Assembly: GCA_902806595.1 (NCBI GenBank)
Contig: CADCXC010000003.1
Location: 3,224,001 to 3,288,000, forward strand
Origin: Pyrenopolyporus hunteri
Lineage: Eukaryota > Ascomycota > Sordariomycetes > Xylariales > Hypoxylaceae
Direction of reading: 5' to 3'
DNA length: 64,000 bases
In this document: piece after piece, positions 14,331 to 32,365 of the stretch
Layout of the letters: every line of letters begins with the position of its first letter
How positions within the stretch are numbered: the stretch's first letter is position 1
Notes under the pieces: model-generated
Database searches by the model: none
What the model was told of the DNA's origin: nothing
Seen by the model: the letters and a program-made list of their open reading frames with translations, nothing else
Program-made: the position numbers and the translations under genes

Positions 14331-16019
14331 ATAATCGTTTAATTATTATAATATTTTATTTTTTTATAAAAATATTTATTATTTATATAATTTTCTTCGA
14401 AATTTTTATTTTTAAATTATTATTTATATTTTTTTGTTATAAGTTTTTTAATATTTAAAATAATATTTTTAAAATTAATAATAATTAACGAAATAATATC
14501 GATTTTATTTCTTTTATTTCTATAATTAAATTATATATTACATCAATTAATTTTTAAATTATAATTTTTTATAAAATATCGAATTTATTTTTATGTCGTT
14601 TTTTATTTATCGTATAATATTTATTTATTTTTTAAAATATTTCGAATTATATTTTAAATATTTTTTATATTATTTTTAATTATATTTATTAACGTATAAA
14701 ATAAAATTTTCATTATATCGATGTTATTTTCGTATATTTATTTATTTATTTATTTATTTATTTTATTTATTTTATATTTTTTTTATTTTATTTTTCGTTT
14801 AAATTTTATTTTGTAGTTTTTTTTTTAAAAACATTTCGATTGCGTTTTTTTATAATAAAATTTACGTTTTTCGCCGTCGTTATCGTAAATACGATGCGAC
14901 GATTTTTTTTTATTTTTCGATATTTATTTTTTTTATTATTTTTTTTTTATTATTTTTTTTTTATTATTTTACATTTTATTCGATATAAAGATTTTTTTTA
15001 ATTTTTATATAAAATTAATTAAAATTTTAATAATATTAAAATTATTTTTATTTAAATAAAATTTTTTTTATATTATTATAATTTTTAACGTTAAATATAA
15101 TTATCGTAATATAATTTTAAAAAATTTTAATATAATATTTTTAAATCGTTTTTTAATTTTTTTTATAATATTTCGATAATATAAATAAATAATTTATTTT
15201 TATTTATAACTTTTACATTCGTTAATATAAATAATATTTATATTATATATTATTAAAAAATAATAATTTTTAAAATAATTTATTTTTATTTTATAATTAT
15301 AAAATCGAAACGTTTAAATAACGATTATTAAATAATAAAATAATTAAAAATATATTTAATTAATTTTTTTAAATTCGTTTATTTATTTTTATTCGTTAAA
15401 ATTAAATTTTTAATATAAATTTATATTTAAATTAAAATTTTAATCTTTTATAATATAATAAAAATTAAAAGTTTAAAAATTATTAAAATTATATTTATTA
15501 TAATAGTAATAATTTTTAAATTTTTATTAATTTATATTATTAATTTTAATAATATTAATTAATATTAATAAATATATACGTTAATAAAAAAATAATAATA
15601 AAATTTATTACGTTAAAATAAAATTAATATATTATAAATATTTAAAAATAATTATTTATTAAAAAATTATAAAAAACTTTATTAAGCGATAAAAAGTCGT
15701 TAATTAATAAATTTAAGAAAAAATATTATGCGATTACGTGGTAAAAAAGTTACGAAAAAAGTATTAATTCATTTTATTTATATGTATAAAAGTTAAAATA
15801 ATTAACTTCGTATCGACCGGTATTTATATATTTTTTTAAAGTGTATATTTTAATGCTTTATTACGTAAAACGACGAGAAATTTAATAAAGGTATATTTAT
15901 CGTTATTATCGTTACGGTAGATTTTTTAATATAAAATTCCATAGTTATATATTTTTTTTATATAAAAGAAAATATAGAAATATTTTTTTTAAAATACGAA
16001 TTTAAATTAATTATTTATT

Positions 16020-16200
16020 ATTATTTCGTTTAAAAATTATTTAAAAATTTTCGAAAAAACATTATTTATATTATATTATAAAACGGAAATAATATTAATT
16101 TAAAACTCGTTTAACGTTACGTAATAAAATCGAATAATTATTTTTACGTTTTAATTTTTTTAATTAATTAATTTATTTATATATAATAATTAATATTAAT
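16020..16200 (+). repeat. Dispersed direct repeat, copy A
   Basis: The segment containing TTATATTATATTATAAAACG, GGAAATAATATTAATTTA and GTTTAACGTTACGTAATAAA recurs in the same orientation at about 26,010-26,190. The best-matching core is about 110 bp. It could be a terminal repeat or a fragment of a larger element; no termini were recognised. Confidence 0.55.
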
Positions 16201-19068
16201 ATTTTTAATATATATTAAATATTATAAAAAATTTAATTAATAAATAATATTTATTTTTAATAAAAGTTAATTAAATTATTAATTAATAATTCGTACGTAA
16301 ATACGTATTATATTTAATATATTTATTATATTTTAATATTCGAATAATTTTATAAATTTAAATATTTTTATAAAAATAAATAATATAAAAATAATAATTA
16401 AAACCTTGGTAATTATTAAAATAATAAGCGAAAAAATAATTATAAACGTTATTATAATAATAATAATAATAATAAAAATAATTATTATAAAAATCGTCGT
16501 TATAATCTTTATAAAAATTATTATAAAAATAAATATTAAAATAAATATTAAAATAAATAATATAAATATAATTTATAATATTATAAAATATTAAAAATTA
16601 ACGAAAAAAAACCGTTAAAATTAAAAAAATAATTATTATTATTTAAAAAAGGAACTTTTTATAAATTAAATAAACGAAAATAAAAAAACTTTAAAAAATA
16701 AAGTTTCGTAAAATAATTTTTTTATAAACGATTATAAGTCGAATTTAAAATATAAAAACGTTTAATAATATAATTAAAACGTTATAATAATAATTATAAA
16801 TTTTAATTTTAATTATTTTATATTTAATTTTTTAATATAAATTTAAAAAAGTTTTTATCGTAAATATAAAAAGTTTTTTAATTTAAAATTAATAGATATA
16901 ATATATATATATATATATATATATTAATTATTATATTAAATTAAAAAATTTAAATATAATAAAATAAAAAATATTATTTTTAAAATAATTAATATAATTA
17001 ATATTATTAACGAAATTATAATGAAAAATTATTTTATTATTAATATAAATATTATAAATATAATTTTTAAATAAAATTATATTAAAAACTTTTTTTTAAA
17101 AAATATAATTATTAATTATAATAATAAAAAAAATTACGATTATATATATATATATATAAAAGTATTTATTTTTTTAAAAAATAAATAATAATTAAATATT
17201 TTTTTTAATAATATAAATTAACGTATTAAAATTTTATCATTTATAAAAATATAATAAATTCGATTATATTAATAAAAATAATTAAATTTAAACTTTAATT
17301 TTTAATTAAAAATAAATATAATAAAAAATTAATATTACGTATTTTAATATAAATATATAAATACTTATTATATATTAATTTATTATTAATAATAAAAATT
17401 TTCGAAATTAATAAAATCGAAATTAATTATTTAAATAAAACTTTTATTTTAAATATATATTTTTAAATAATAATTTTAAAGAAATATTAAAAAAATACGA
17501 TAATTTATTGAAAAAGTTTAAAAATTAAATTAAATTAAAACTTACTTTTATATTATTATAAAAATATTAATATAATTTACGAATTTTTCGAAAATAAAAA
17601 TTTATTAATTTATATTAAAATAATGAAATTTAATTATTAATATTTACGACGTAATGAATTTTAAAAATTTTAATTAAAATAAAAATCGAAATAATAAATA
17701 ATTTAAATATAAACGAATATATAAAATTATTCGAATAAATTCATTATAATTATTTTTTAAAGTAATTTAAAATAATTATCTACGTTATTAACGTTATTAA
17801 TTTCTTTTTTAAAAAATTCATTTAATTTTCGCGATATAAAAATTTATATTTTCGATATATAAATTAAAAATAAAAATATTAATATTAAAAGATTTATCGA
17901 AAATATTAATTTAAAAATTATTATAATAATTTATATAAATAATTTATATAAAATTTTATAATAATAATAAATAATTATAAAACGATAAAAAATTATTAAA
18001 GTTTTTTTTTAAAAAAATAACCATTAATTTTATAAACGATTAATAAAATAAATATAAATTAATAAAAATCCTTTTTTTAAAAGTAAATAATAAATAATTT
18101 TTAAATAAAATTTCTTAAAAATTTTATTAGTAAAAAATTTAAATAAATAAAAATATTAATTTTTCTTAAATGTTTATATTTTATAATATAAAAAATTATA
18201 AATATTAAAAAAATTTATTAAAAAATTTATAATTATTAAATAATTATCTATTATTTAAATAAAAATAAATTACAAATAAAATAAAAAATAAAAGTATTTT
18301 TAATATTATTAATAAATCGATTTTTTTTATTAATTATTCGTAATAAAAAAATATCGTAATCGAATAATAATTATTTTATTAAAAAGTTTCGAAATATTTA
18401 AAATAATATTAATAAAAATTAAAATTTTTTAAATATTTAATTAAAAGGTTATAAATTATAAACTTTAATAGAATAATTAAAATATTAAAGTTTATATAAA
18501 CGACGTAATAAGATATAACGAAATAAAAGAATTATTATAAATATTTTTATTAAATTTTTTAAATATAAAAATTTTGAAGTTTTTTTTTTTATTATTTTTA
18601 AAAAATAACTTTTCGATATTTTTTTAAACTTTTTTATTTTTATTACGACTTATATAAATTACGGGGAGTGAAAAAAAAAGTTAAAAAAACTTCGAAACGT
18701 TATTTTTTTTAAATAATAAAAAGAAAACTTAAAAAAAATTTTCTTTACGAAAAATACGTTTATTTATTATTTAAAAGATATTTAAATTTATTTTTTTTAA
18801 AAAAATAAAAATATAATTATATAATAAAAAAATAATAAAAAAATAATATTTCGCATAAAATATAATATAATTCGTAAAAAAATATATAATATTTAACGTT
18901 ATAATAATAATAATATATAAATTTAATAAAATATTATATTAATTTTAAATAATATAAAATATAAAATTATTAATATGATATAATTAAAAATACTTTAAAA
19001 ATAATTTTTAATAAAAATTTAAAATTTATTTTAAAAATTTAATAAATAATTTTTATTAAATTTAAAAT

Positions 19069-21570
<2,502 letters not shown>

Positions 21571-23204
21571 ATCGAATATTATCGCATTTTTAATAACTTT
21601 TATATAAATTTCTTTTACTTTCGAAACGTTATAATTTTATATAAAAGCCGTTAATTTAAATAACGCATATTTTTACCTTTTTATTTTTATTTTTATAACT
21701 TTTAAATATCGTTTTTATTTTAATTTTTTATTTAATTATACCCTTAAAAATTTAACACTTTCCGTCGAGTTAAAAATTATATTAATATTATCGATAAATT
21801 ATTATTCGTAAATAAATAAATAAATAAAACGAAAAAATTAAAATATAAAAATAATAATTCGATATTATTACGTTATATTTAATAAACTATAAATAAAAAT
21901 AATTTTAATTTTATAATATAATATAAATAATTTATTATTTAAGATAAAAAAATAATTTTTAAACGAAATCGTTTTAAAATTTAAATTTAAAATTTTATTA
22001 TTTATTATAAATATATTTTCAAATAATATTAATTACGAAATTATAAAAAAATTATATTAAAAAATTAAAATAATAATAAATTTCATTATTATAAATATTA
22101 ATATACGTTACGATACGAAATATATAAACGTAAATTAAAAAATAAACGATTAAATTTATTTAAAATTATATTATAATTATAAATTATTAAATAAATTATT
22201 TCGAAAATAATTAATTTAATAAATAAAACCGTTTATAATTATAAAAATTATTAAACTATTCGCGTATAAATTAAATATTTTTATTTATTAAAAAATTTAC
22301 AAAATAATTTTAAATTTTTATTTAAATAAAATATCGAATAAAAAATTATCGTAAAAAAATGATGATAAATAAATTTTATTCGAAATAAAAAATTTTTAAA
22401 TAGAAATTAAATAAAAATAACGATAAATTAAAAATCGAATATTTAATAAACTAAAAAAATATTCTTTCGTTTTTAATTAATAATATAAAAAGTAATTATT
22501 TATATAAAACGTTTTGAAATTAATTAATAAATATAATAAAAATTACGTTTTTATTAAAACAAATTTTAAAAATAAATAAAAATTAAAAAATTAAAAAAAT
22601 TAAAATAATATGGAAAATTAATATTATTATTAATTTATTAAATAATATTTAATAATAATTATCGTTTATTTATTAAAATTTATTTATTACGATAATTATA
22701 ATTATAAATTTAAATATTATTTTATTATATTAATTTTATTTTAATATTTTATTTTTTTATTATTAATTTTATTTTTTATTAATTATAAATATTTTATCGA
22801 AAAAAATTATAAAATAATAAATAAATTATTATTTAAAATTATAAATAAATTTTTAAATATATTAATTTTAACGTAATAAAATTTAAAAAATTAATACGTA
22901 TAAAATATAATTTAAAAAAATATAAAATTAATTTAAAAAACGCTTTTAATAAAATTAATAATTAAATAAATAATAATATTATATTTAATTAAAAAGAATT
23001 AAATTAAAAATTCGAAATTTAATGAAAATAATTATAAATTAATTAAATTATTATAAAGAATATTAAAAAAATATTAAAAAATATTAAAAAAATATTAAAA
23101 AATATTAAAAAAATATTAAAAAAATATTAAATTACGTTTTTAATTCGAAATTATAAATATTTTAATCGATTTAACCGTCGTAATTTTAATATAAATTACG
23201 TATT

Positions 23205-23340
23205 AAATTTTTTAATGTAATATAATATTATAAAAAATTTAATTTTTTAAAGTTATATAATTATTATCGGTTTTAATTAAGTAATAAATTAAAGGTGTTT
23301 ATACGATAATTAAATTCGTGCGTATATTTTATTATTTCTT
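23205..23340 (+). repeat. Direct repeat, copy A (possible RIP-mutated LTR fragment)
   Basis: The segment with AATATTATAAAAAATTTAAT, TTATATAATTATTAT and ATAATTAAATTCGTGCGTAT recurs in the same orientation at about 32,225-32,365, where the same sites are further mutated. A pair of ~135 bp direct repeats about 9 kb apart could be terminal repeats of a retroelement, but no primer-binding site, polypurine tract or target duplication was identified. Confidence 0.4.
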
Positions 23341-23771
23341 TTTTTACGAAAACTTTAATTTTAATTTAAATTAAAAATTTTATTATTAATATCGTTAATT
23401 TTTTTTATTTCGTTATTTATTTTTATATTTTTATTTTATAAAATTACGTTTTTAACTTCATTTAATAATTTAGATATAATTTTTATAACGATATTTATTA
23501 TTTATATTAAAATTTTTAATTTTTCGAAATTTTAATCGATTTTATTTACGATATCGTAAAAAAGTTTAATTTATTCGGTAATTTTAATATATTTACGCGA
23601 TTAAATAACCTTTTTCGATTTATTCGAAATAATATAAATGTTTTAATTATTATTATTTTCAACGTTTTTTTCGATTATTTTAATTTTATTATTTATTTAA
23701 AATTTTAAAACGATTTTTTCGTTAAATGATTATAAAAATTATAATAAATTTAATTTAATTAATTTAATTAA

Positions 23772-24539
23772 GAGCATTGCTATGTGCACTACCTACTTTT
23801 GCTATCGGGCCCTTATTTGCACTACCAATACAAAAAGTACATCTCCTACCCCTCACTCGGCCCCACTAACGGATTCCCATATAAAAATGCAGCAAACCAG
23901 ATAGTCTTTTCGAGGACGGGTACGCTTTTTGATTGAATTTCTTGTACATATTGAATTACCAATTACTTCCTTATATCCCACCATACATCCCATTATATCC
24001 CACCCATTCTAACGATACAAAATATAGAAATTACATCGCCAGTTTCGCCTCAATTAGACCTTTCTAATGGTATAGGTTTCATATCGGTGCATGCCCTATA
24101 TCAAAAGTTATTTGAATATAAAGTCAAGTCCATACATATACTAAAGGGTATGCGACCGCAAAAGGGGATCACATGACCACCCCGGGCCAACACTTACACC
24201 TTTGACACCAGTATGGAATTGAGTATATATTTAAATAACTTTTGAAATAGGGCATGCACCGATATGAAACTTATACCATTAGAAAGGTCTAATTGACGCG
24301 AAACTGGCGATCTAGTTTTTATATTTTGCATCCTTAGAATAGGTGGGATATAATGGGATATATGGTGGGAGCTGTATGTAATTGAATCAATTGAAAAAGA
24401 GCATAAGGTGTACATTATGTCTTAACACGATTGTAGGTAGATTTGTATGTGGGGTTGTTAGATACGGTATGTATTTCAATGTACTGGTAGTGCAAATAAG
24501 GCCCGATAGCAAAGTATGGTAGTGCACATAGCAATGCTC
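23772..24539. mobile_element. Intact, un-RIPped foldback MITE with long terminal inverted repeats
   Basis: A 768-bp island of ordinary composition sits inside the AT block. Its first bases GAGCATTGCTATGTGCACTA are mirrored at the right end as TAGTGCACATAGCAATGCTC. The inverted similarity continues inward almost throughout: left arm about 23,772-24,120, right arm about 24,224-24,539, leaving a ~100 bp central spacer. TTAA lies directly outside both ends (23,768-23,771 and 24,540-24,543), compatible with a 4-bp TTAA target duplication, although the AT-rich flank makes a TA duplication impossible to exclude. It encodes no protein. CpA, TpG and CpC are plentiful, so it has escaped RIP. Two mutated relatives lie at 4,590-6,002. 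Confidence 0.88.
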
Positions 24540-26009
24540 TTAATTAAAACGATTATTAATATCGTTTCGTAATTATATCTAAAGTTTTTATAAATTTTTA
24601 AAACTTTTAAATTATTTAAATCGAAAGTTTATAACGTTTTTTTAAATTTATTAATAATTTAATTAATTTTTTATTAATTTTTTTAATATCGTTTAAATAA
24701 CGTTTAATAATTTTATATTTATTAATAATATTTAAAATTTATTTCGATATTATAATAATTAAATTTCTAATAATTTTATAAGTATTAAATTATAAGCGAA
24801 TTTTTATAATATCGATAATTTTTTTTAATATTTTCTTTCGTTTAAATTATTTATTAATTTATAATCGTTATATTTAAATCGAAATTTTTTTATTTTATTA
24901 CGTTATTATATAAAAGTTATAATTAATTATATTTTCATTTCGTTAAAAACGTTTTTAATTTAAATTAAATAATTAATATCGTTTATTTATAAAATAAGTA
25001 TTTATTAAAGTTATTTTATATTCGAATTTATATATTTTAAATTTTTTTAAAAAAATTTAAAAGGTATTTTAAAGGTTTTTTTATTAATTAAATTAATAGT
25101 TTAATTATTAATTAAATTATTAATTGTTTCGAAGCTTTAATCGAAAGTTTTTATAATTACGAATTTTTAAAAAATAAAAAATATTTAAATAAATATACGT
25201 AATAATTTTACTAAAAAGAAAATTTTATTCGAAAATTGAAAATAAATAAAATTTTTATATATATAAGTTATATAATAAATAATTTAACCGAAAGTTTTAA
25301 TGTTATAAATATTTTAAATAAATAAATTAAAAATAAAAAAAATTACTTAAAAAAATAAATAAATAAAAAATAAAAAAAAAGGAAAATTTTATTATTGAAA
25401 AAAGTCGAAGGTTTTATATAATCGACGATAAAGTTAACGATATAAGGTTTTTTTTTTAAAAAGTCGATTTTAATATTTATTTTTAATATTTTCGATATTT
25501 CTTTTTATATTTTTACCTTATATTTTTTTTATTAAATAAAATTTATTTTATTCTTCGATTATTTTAATAATATTTTATATTAAAAAGTTTTTTTCGTATT
25601 ATTAATTATATATTAAAAAATACCCTTTCTATTTTATAAAATATTTTAATTTCGATGTTTTTTTATTTTATTTATACGTTTATTTATAATTTTTTTTATT
25701 TTATAAAAATATTATTTATTATTATTTTTTATTATTATTTTACTTTATTAAATAATATATCGATTATTTTTAAAAGGGTTTTTTTAATAATTTATATTTT
25801 TTATATAATTTTAAATATATTTAATCGTTTATTTTTTAAATAACTTTAATATATTTTATATCGTATCGAATTTTAATTTTAATTATTATAAAATTTATAA
25901 TCGTTTTAACTTTTTTATAATAAAAATTTTATATTATTTAATAATTAATATCGTTAATAAATAAATTTAATTTATTTAAAAAGTTTTTAGGTTTAAAATT
26001 TAAAATCGT

Positions 26010-26190
26010 TTTATTTAAAAATCGTTTTAATGTTTTTTAAAAAACGTTATTTATATTATATTATAAAGCGGAAATAATATTAATTTATAATTTATTTAAC
26101 GTTACGTAATAAAATCGAAGAATTATTTTTATATTTTAATTTTTTTATTTATTTATTTACGGATAATAATTAATCGATATTATTAATACG
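26010..26190 (+). repeat. Dispersed direct repeat, copy B
   Basis: This is the same-orientation partner of 16,020-16,200. The shared core includes TTATATTATATTATAAAGCG and TTTAACGTTACGTAATAAAA. The copies differ by small substitutions typical of RIP. Confidence 0.55.
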
Positions 26191-29100
26191 ATTTTTAATT
26201 TAACGAAAATTATTTAATTAAAATTTAAATATAAATTTTAAATTTTTATTTAAAATAATTGTTTTAAGTATTTTTTAATCGTATAATATTAAAAATTTTA
26301 ACGTTAAAACGATTTAATTTTTTATTTTATATTTAATATTATCGAAAATTAATATGATTTTTTTAATAAATTTATAAATTATTATTATTATTACGTTAAA
26401 AATTATATATTTTTTTATTATTTATATTATATTTTTAATTAATATTTAAAATAACGTGACGATAAAATTTTATAAAACGATAAAATAATTTTAACGAGTT
26501 TATAAATAATAATTTATTAAAAGGTTTTAATTTATTTATGCGGTTTTTTTAATATTTTAAATATTATTATATGTTTTTTCGAGTTTTTTATATTAAATTT
26601 TAAATTAAAAAATTTTATAATTTTTAAATTATTTTTTAAATTTCGAAATAATATTTTCGATTATATATTAATTTTAATAATTTTTTAATATAATTTAACG
26701 AAATTATTAATCGGTTTTATTTATTAAATATAATATAATATATTAATTTATATTAAAATTTATATTTATATTATTACGTAATATTTTTTTTATCGATTTT
26801 AACGTTTATAAAAATTTTATATAATTTTATAAATCGTTTATTTATCTAATATTTTTAAACGATTTTTTATTTATATTTATTTAAAATTACGATTTTTATA
26901 TTATATATTCGAAATCGTTTATTATATTATTTAATATAAATTTAATTAAATTATTTATTTCGATAATATTTTCGAAGAAATCTATCGTAAATAATTTTAA
27001 TAAAACGTTTAATATAAAATTTATTTTATTTTATATATATTTAATGTTTAAGTTAAATTAAAAAAAAGTAAATCGAAACGATTATTAATTTTATATTTAT
27101 TTTATTTATATTCGACGTTTTTAAATTTATTTATTTTACGATTTTTTTAATAATTACGTAATCGATTAAAATAACGATTTTTTTAAAATATAATTATAAT
27201 TATATACGATTATTTCGATATATTTATATTAAATATATTATTTTTAATTCGATTATTTAATATTTTTTAATTAAAATTTTAAATAAAAATATAATAAATA
27301 TTACGTTTTCGACGGGAATATTTTAATTATTTTATTTATTTATTAAATGAAATATTATTATTTCGAATTTTTTTTATTTAAATATATTTAATTTAACGAA
27401 AATAATTCGATTATAATGTTAATAATATAATATAATAAATTCGAAAAATCTTTTTTAAAATTATTTAAATATTAATAATTTTAATTTTATTAATTCGAAC
27501 GAGATTTTTACAATATACGTTTTTTTTAATTTTAAAATTCGTTAAAATTTTACCGGATTTTTAACCTTAATTAAATATAATTATTTTTCGATTTTAAAGT
27601 GGATTAACTTTTTATTAATATTAAAATATGTTTTTATTTAAAAAACCGGTTATATTTATGTAAATTTCGAAATTTACGAAAATATTTAATATTTATATTT
27701 TTTATATCGTTTCGATTCGATTTTATAAAATTAATATTTCGTTTTTATTCATTATAAATCTTAATAATTTAATTAATAAATATTTTAAACAATTTTTTTT
27801 AAAGATTAAATAATTTTAATTTAATCGTATATTTAAAAAATTTAATGAAAATATTTATAATGTTTTTTTTTTTCGTTTCGTTATATATTATAACGTCGTT
27901 TATAAAAATTTTAACGAAATAATTAAAAAATCGAAGTTTATAATTTATAAATTTTTAATTAAATGTTAATAAATTTTTAAAATTTATTAATATTATTTTA
28001 AATATTTCGAAGGTTTTTAATAAAATAATTATTATTCGATCGCGATATTTTCTTATTACGAGTAATTAATGGAAAAAAATTAAACTATCGATAATATTAA
28101 AAACGCGTTTTTTTTATTCGATTTATAATTTTTTTTATCGAAGTAATAAATAATTATTCGCGAAAATATATTTATTTAAAAGTCGTAAATTAATTATTAT
28201 TCGTTTTTTTTTATTATTAATTATTTTTTATATTATAAAATATAAATATTTAAAAAAAATTAATATTTTTATTTATTTAAATTTCCTTTATCGATAAAAT
28301 TTATCGAAGGTTTTATTTAAAAATTTTTTATTATTTACTTTTAATAAATATATTTTTATTAATTTATATTTATTTTATTAATCGTTTATAAAATCGATAA
28401 TTATTTTTTTTAAAAATTTTAATAACTTTTTTATCGTGTTAAATTTTATAATTATTTATTATTATTATAAACTTTTATGTAAATTTTTTATTTAAACTAT
28501 AATAATAAATTTTTTTAATTAATATTTTCGGTAAACTTTTTAATTTTAATATTTTTAATTTTAATTTATATATCGAAAATACGAATTTTTATATTATAAA
28601 AACTTAATAAAATTACTTTAATTTTTTTAAAAAAAATTAACGACGTTAATTAAATCGATAATTATTTTAAATTTTTTTAAAATATAATTATAATAAATTT
28701 ATTCGAGTAATTTTATATACCCGTTTATATTTAAATTATCGATCGTTTCGACTTTTATTTTAATAAAAATTCTTATAATTTTATAAAAATTAATAATTAT
28801 TATTACCGTTTTAAAGTTTATTACGTCGTAAATATTAATTATTAAATTTAATCGTTTTAATATAAATTAATAATTTTTTATTTTTAAAAAATTCGTAAAT
28901 TACATTAATATAATTATAATAATATAAAAGGAAATTTCCATTTAATTTATAATTAAAACTTTTCGATAAATTATAATATTTTTTCGATATTTTATCGAAA
29001 TTATTATTCGAAAATATATATTTAAAATAAAAATTTCATTTAAATAATTAATTTCGATTTTATTAACTTCGAAAAATTTTATTATTAATAATAAATTAAT

Positions 29101-32100
29101 ATATAATAAATACTTTTATATTTATATTTATATTAATATACGTACTATTAATTTTTTATTATATTCGTTTTTAATTAAAATTTAAAATTTAAACTTTATT
29201 ATTTTTATTAATATAATCGAATTTATTATTTTTTCGTAAATAATAACACTTAAATACGTTAATTTATATTATTAAATAAAAATATTTAACTATCGTTTAT
29301 TTATTAAAAAAATAAATATTTTTATATTTACGTATATAATTACGATTTTTCTTTTATTTATTATTATAATTAATAATTATATTTTTTTTAAAAAAGTTTT
29401 TAATATAATTTTATTCGAATATTACGTTTATAATATTTATATTCGTAATAAAAAACTTTTTTATTATAATTTCGTTAATAATATTAATTACGTTAATCGT
29501 TTCGAAGTTAATAATATTTTATTTATTATATTTAAGTTTTTTTAATTCGATATAAATATTAATATACATATATTTTATATATATTAATTTTAAATTAAAA
29601 AAATTTTCGTATTTACGATAAAAATTTTTTTTATTTAAAATTATATTAAAAAAATAAATATAAAAAAAATAAATAATAAATAATTAAAATTAAGGATTAA
29701 ATTAAAAATTACGATTATTATAACGACGTTTTAATCGTATTATTAATCGTTTTTATATTTTAAATTCGATTCGTAATCGTTTATAAAAAATATCTTTTTT
29801 ATGAAATTTCGTTTTTTACGTTTTTTTTTTCGTTTTTTTAATTTATAAAAACTTTATTTTTTAAATAATAATAATTATTTTTTTAACTTTAACGTTTTTA
29901 TTTTCGTTATTTTTTATTTTTTTTTAATATCGTAAATCGTATTTATATTATTTATATTAATATTTATTTTAATAATTATTTTTATAACGATTATTTCGAA
30001 AATCGTAATAACGATTTTTATAATAATTACTTTTATCGTTATTATTATAATAACGTTTTTAATTATTATCGTATCGGTTTTAATTATTATTTTTATAATT
30101 TTAACGATTTTAATTATTACGACGTTTATTATTAATTATTAATTTTTCGTTATTTAAATTTATAAAAAAACTCGAAATTATAAAATTATTTAAATCGAAA
30201 TAAATACTCGCATTTATACACTTATTTAAATCTACGTAATTAATTAAAATACTTTTAAATAATATATCGTTTATTAATTTTATAAAAATTAAATTTTTTT
30301 ATTATTATTATTAATTTTATTTATTATATTTTTTAATATTTTTTTATATATTTAAAATATTTATTAATTATTATAATTAACGTTAAAAAAATTATAAATA
30401 TTTATAATTCGAAGTTTAATTTATTATAAATTTATAATATATATTATATCGATTAATTTATACGTACGATTTTATAAAATTTTTATATATTTATTTTTTA
30501 TAATATAATATTTATATTATATATATAATTTTTTTAATATATTTTATCGTTTTAATATTATTAATCGTTTCGAATTTAAATTTTTTAAATTTTTTATAAA
30601 ATTATATTAATACGTATATATTATTAATTTTTATTATATTTTTTTATAATTATATAAAGTTTTTAATTTATTATATTTAAATTAAATTAAGATATAATTT
30701 ATATATAAATTTTACGATATATTTAATTTTAATTTCGTTAATTTTAACTTTTTTTACTTTATTAATAAATATATAAATATTTTTTTAATATATATTTTTA
30801 TTAATTTAAATAAAACTTTTTATTTCGAATAAATAATTTAAATTTAAATAAAAATAACTTATATTAATTATTTTTTATTTATTTAATTTATTATTATTAT
30901 TAATATTATCGTAATTAATTAAATTATTATTAATTATATCGTTTAAATTTAAAATTATTTAAAAAAATAATATTATTTCGTTTATTTTTTATTAAATTTT
31001 TTATTTAAATTAAATAAATTAAAATTAAATATATTATTATAAAATTATTAAAATTATTATTAATTAAATTATAAATTTAATTATTATTATTATTAAAATT
31101 ATTATTAATTATTTTATTTTATTATTACCGTTAATTAAATATTAAATAAAATTTACGTAATTTATTTAAATTAATATTTATTTAAAAATTACGTAATTTA
31201 ATCGATTTAATATTTATTTAAAAATTACGGAATTTAATTCATTTAATATTTATTTAAAATTTACGTAATTTAATACGATTAATATTTTATTCGAAATATT
31301 TACGTATTTTTATTTATTAATATAATTAAAAATTAAATAATTTATTTTTAATTTTTTTAAATTTTTAAATAAATAAATAAAATTTTATTAAAATAATTAA
31401 TTAATCGATATATAAGGATTTTTAACGTTAAATTTAAAGTCGATAATTTTACGATAAATATATTAATAATATTTAATAATCGACGAAATTATATTTTTAA
31501 AAGTAAAAATTATACGAATAAAATTAAAAATATTAATTTTAATAAAATAAATAATAATAAATTAATTTAATTAAATATTTATATTCGATATTATAAATAT
31601 AAGAAAATTAATAAATTCGTTATTTATATTTATACGTAAATTAATAACGGAAATTTTATAAAATTAAAATTTAAAAATTATTTAAAATATTAAAAATTTT
31701 TTTTATCGATTTAAATTTAATTAAATTAAATTTTTAATTATAAAATTATTAAGTTTTAATTTTATAATTAAATATTTTAATAAATTAAATTTAAATTAAA
31801 TTAATTATTTTAATAAATTAAAAAATTTCTTATTAAATTTAATTTATTAATTAATTTTTTACGTTAAAAATTTAATTTTAATAAATTAATTTTATTAATC
31901 GATACGTTATTTTAAAAATTTATTTAAATTTATATTTATCGATTAATTATTCGAAATTATAAAACGAGGGATTCTTTTATAAAATTTTTAATTTTTTTAA
32001 TTAATTAATTAATTAATTAATAAATAATCGAAATTTTTTATTTTCGAAGTTTTTTAACCGTTAATTAAATAATGTTTTTTTATTAATAAATAAATTTTTA

Positions 32101-32224
32101 TATTTAATTTAATTAAAAAAAATTATTTAAAAATACCGTTATTATTAAAATATTTTATTTTTATATTAAATTTATTAATATAATATAATTATAATATAAT
32201 AAATAATAAAAATATTATTAAATA

Positions 32225-32365
32225 TTAAATTTTTAATATAATATAATATTATAAAAAATTTAATTATTTAAAATTATATAATTATTATCAATTATAATTA
32301 AATAATAAATTAAAAATACCCGTATAATAATTAAATTCGTATATATATTTTATTATTATAAATAT
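32225..32365 (+). repeat. Direct repeat, copy B (possible RIP-mutated LTR fragment)
   Basis: This is the partner of 23,205-23,340. Shared blocks are AATATTATAAAAAATTTAAT, AATTATATAATTATTAT and ATAATTAAATTCGTATATAT. It is more strongly AT-shifted than copy A. Confidence 0.4.

Noticed and set aside
16406..16594. Open frame of 62 codons in the AT block
   Set aside because: It encodes almost only Ile, Asn and Lys; this is what AT-rich DNA with TTA, ATT and AAA triplets gives by chance.
24194..24415. Minus-strand open frame within the MITE
   Set aside because: It lies inside the right inverted arm of a foldback element and has no counterpart in the mirrored arm or in the mutated copies.
25655..25843. 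Open frame of 62 codons in the AT block
   Set aside because: The Phe/Tyr/Ile-only composition reflects T-rich sequence; there is no family resemblance or context.
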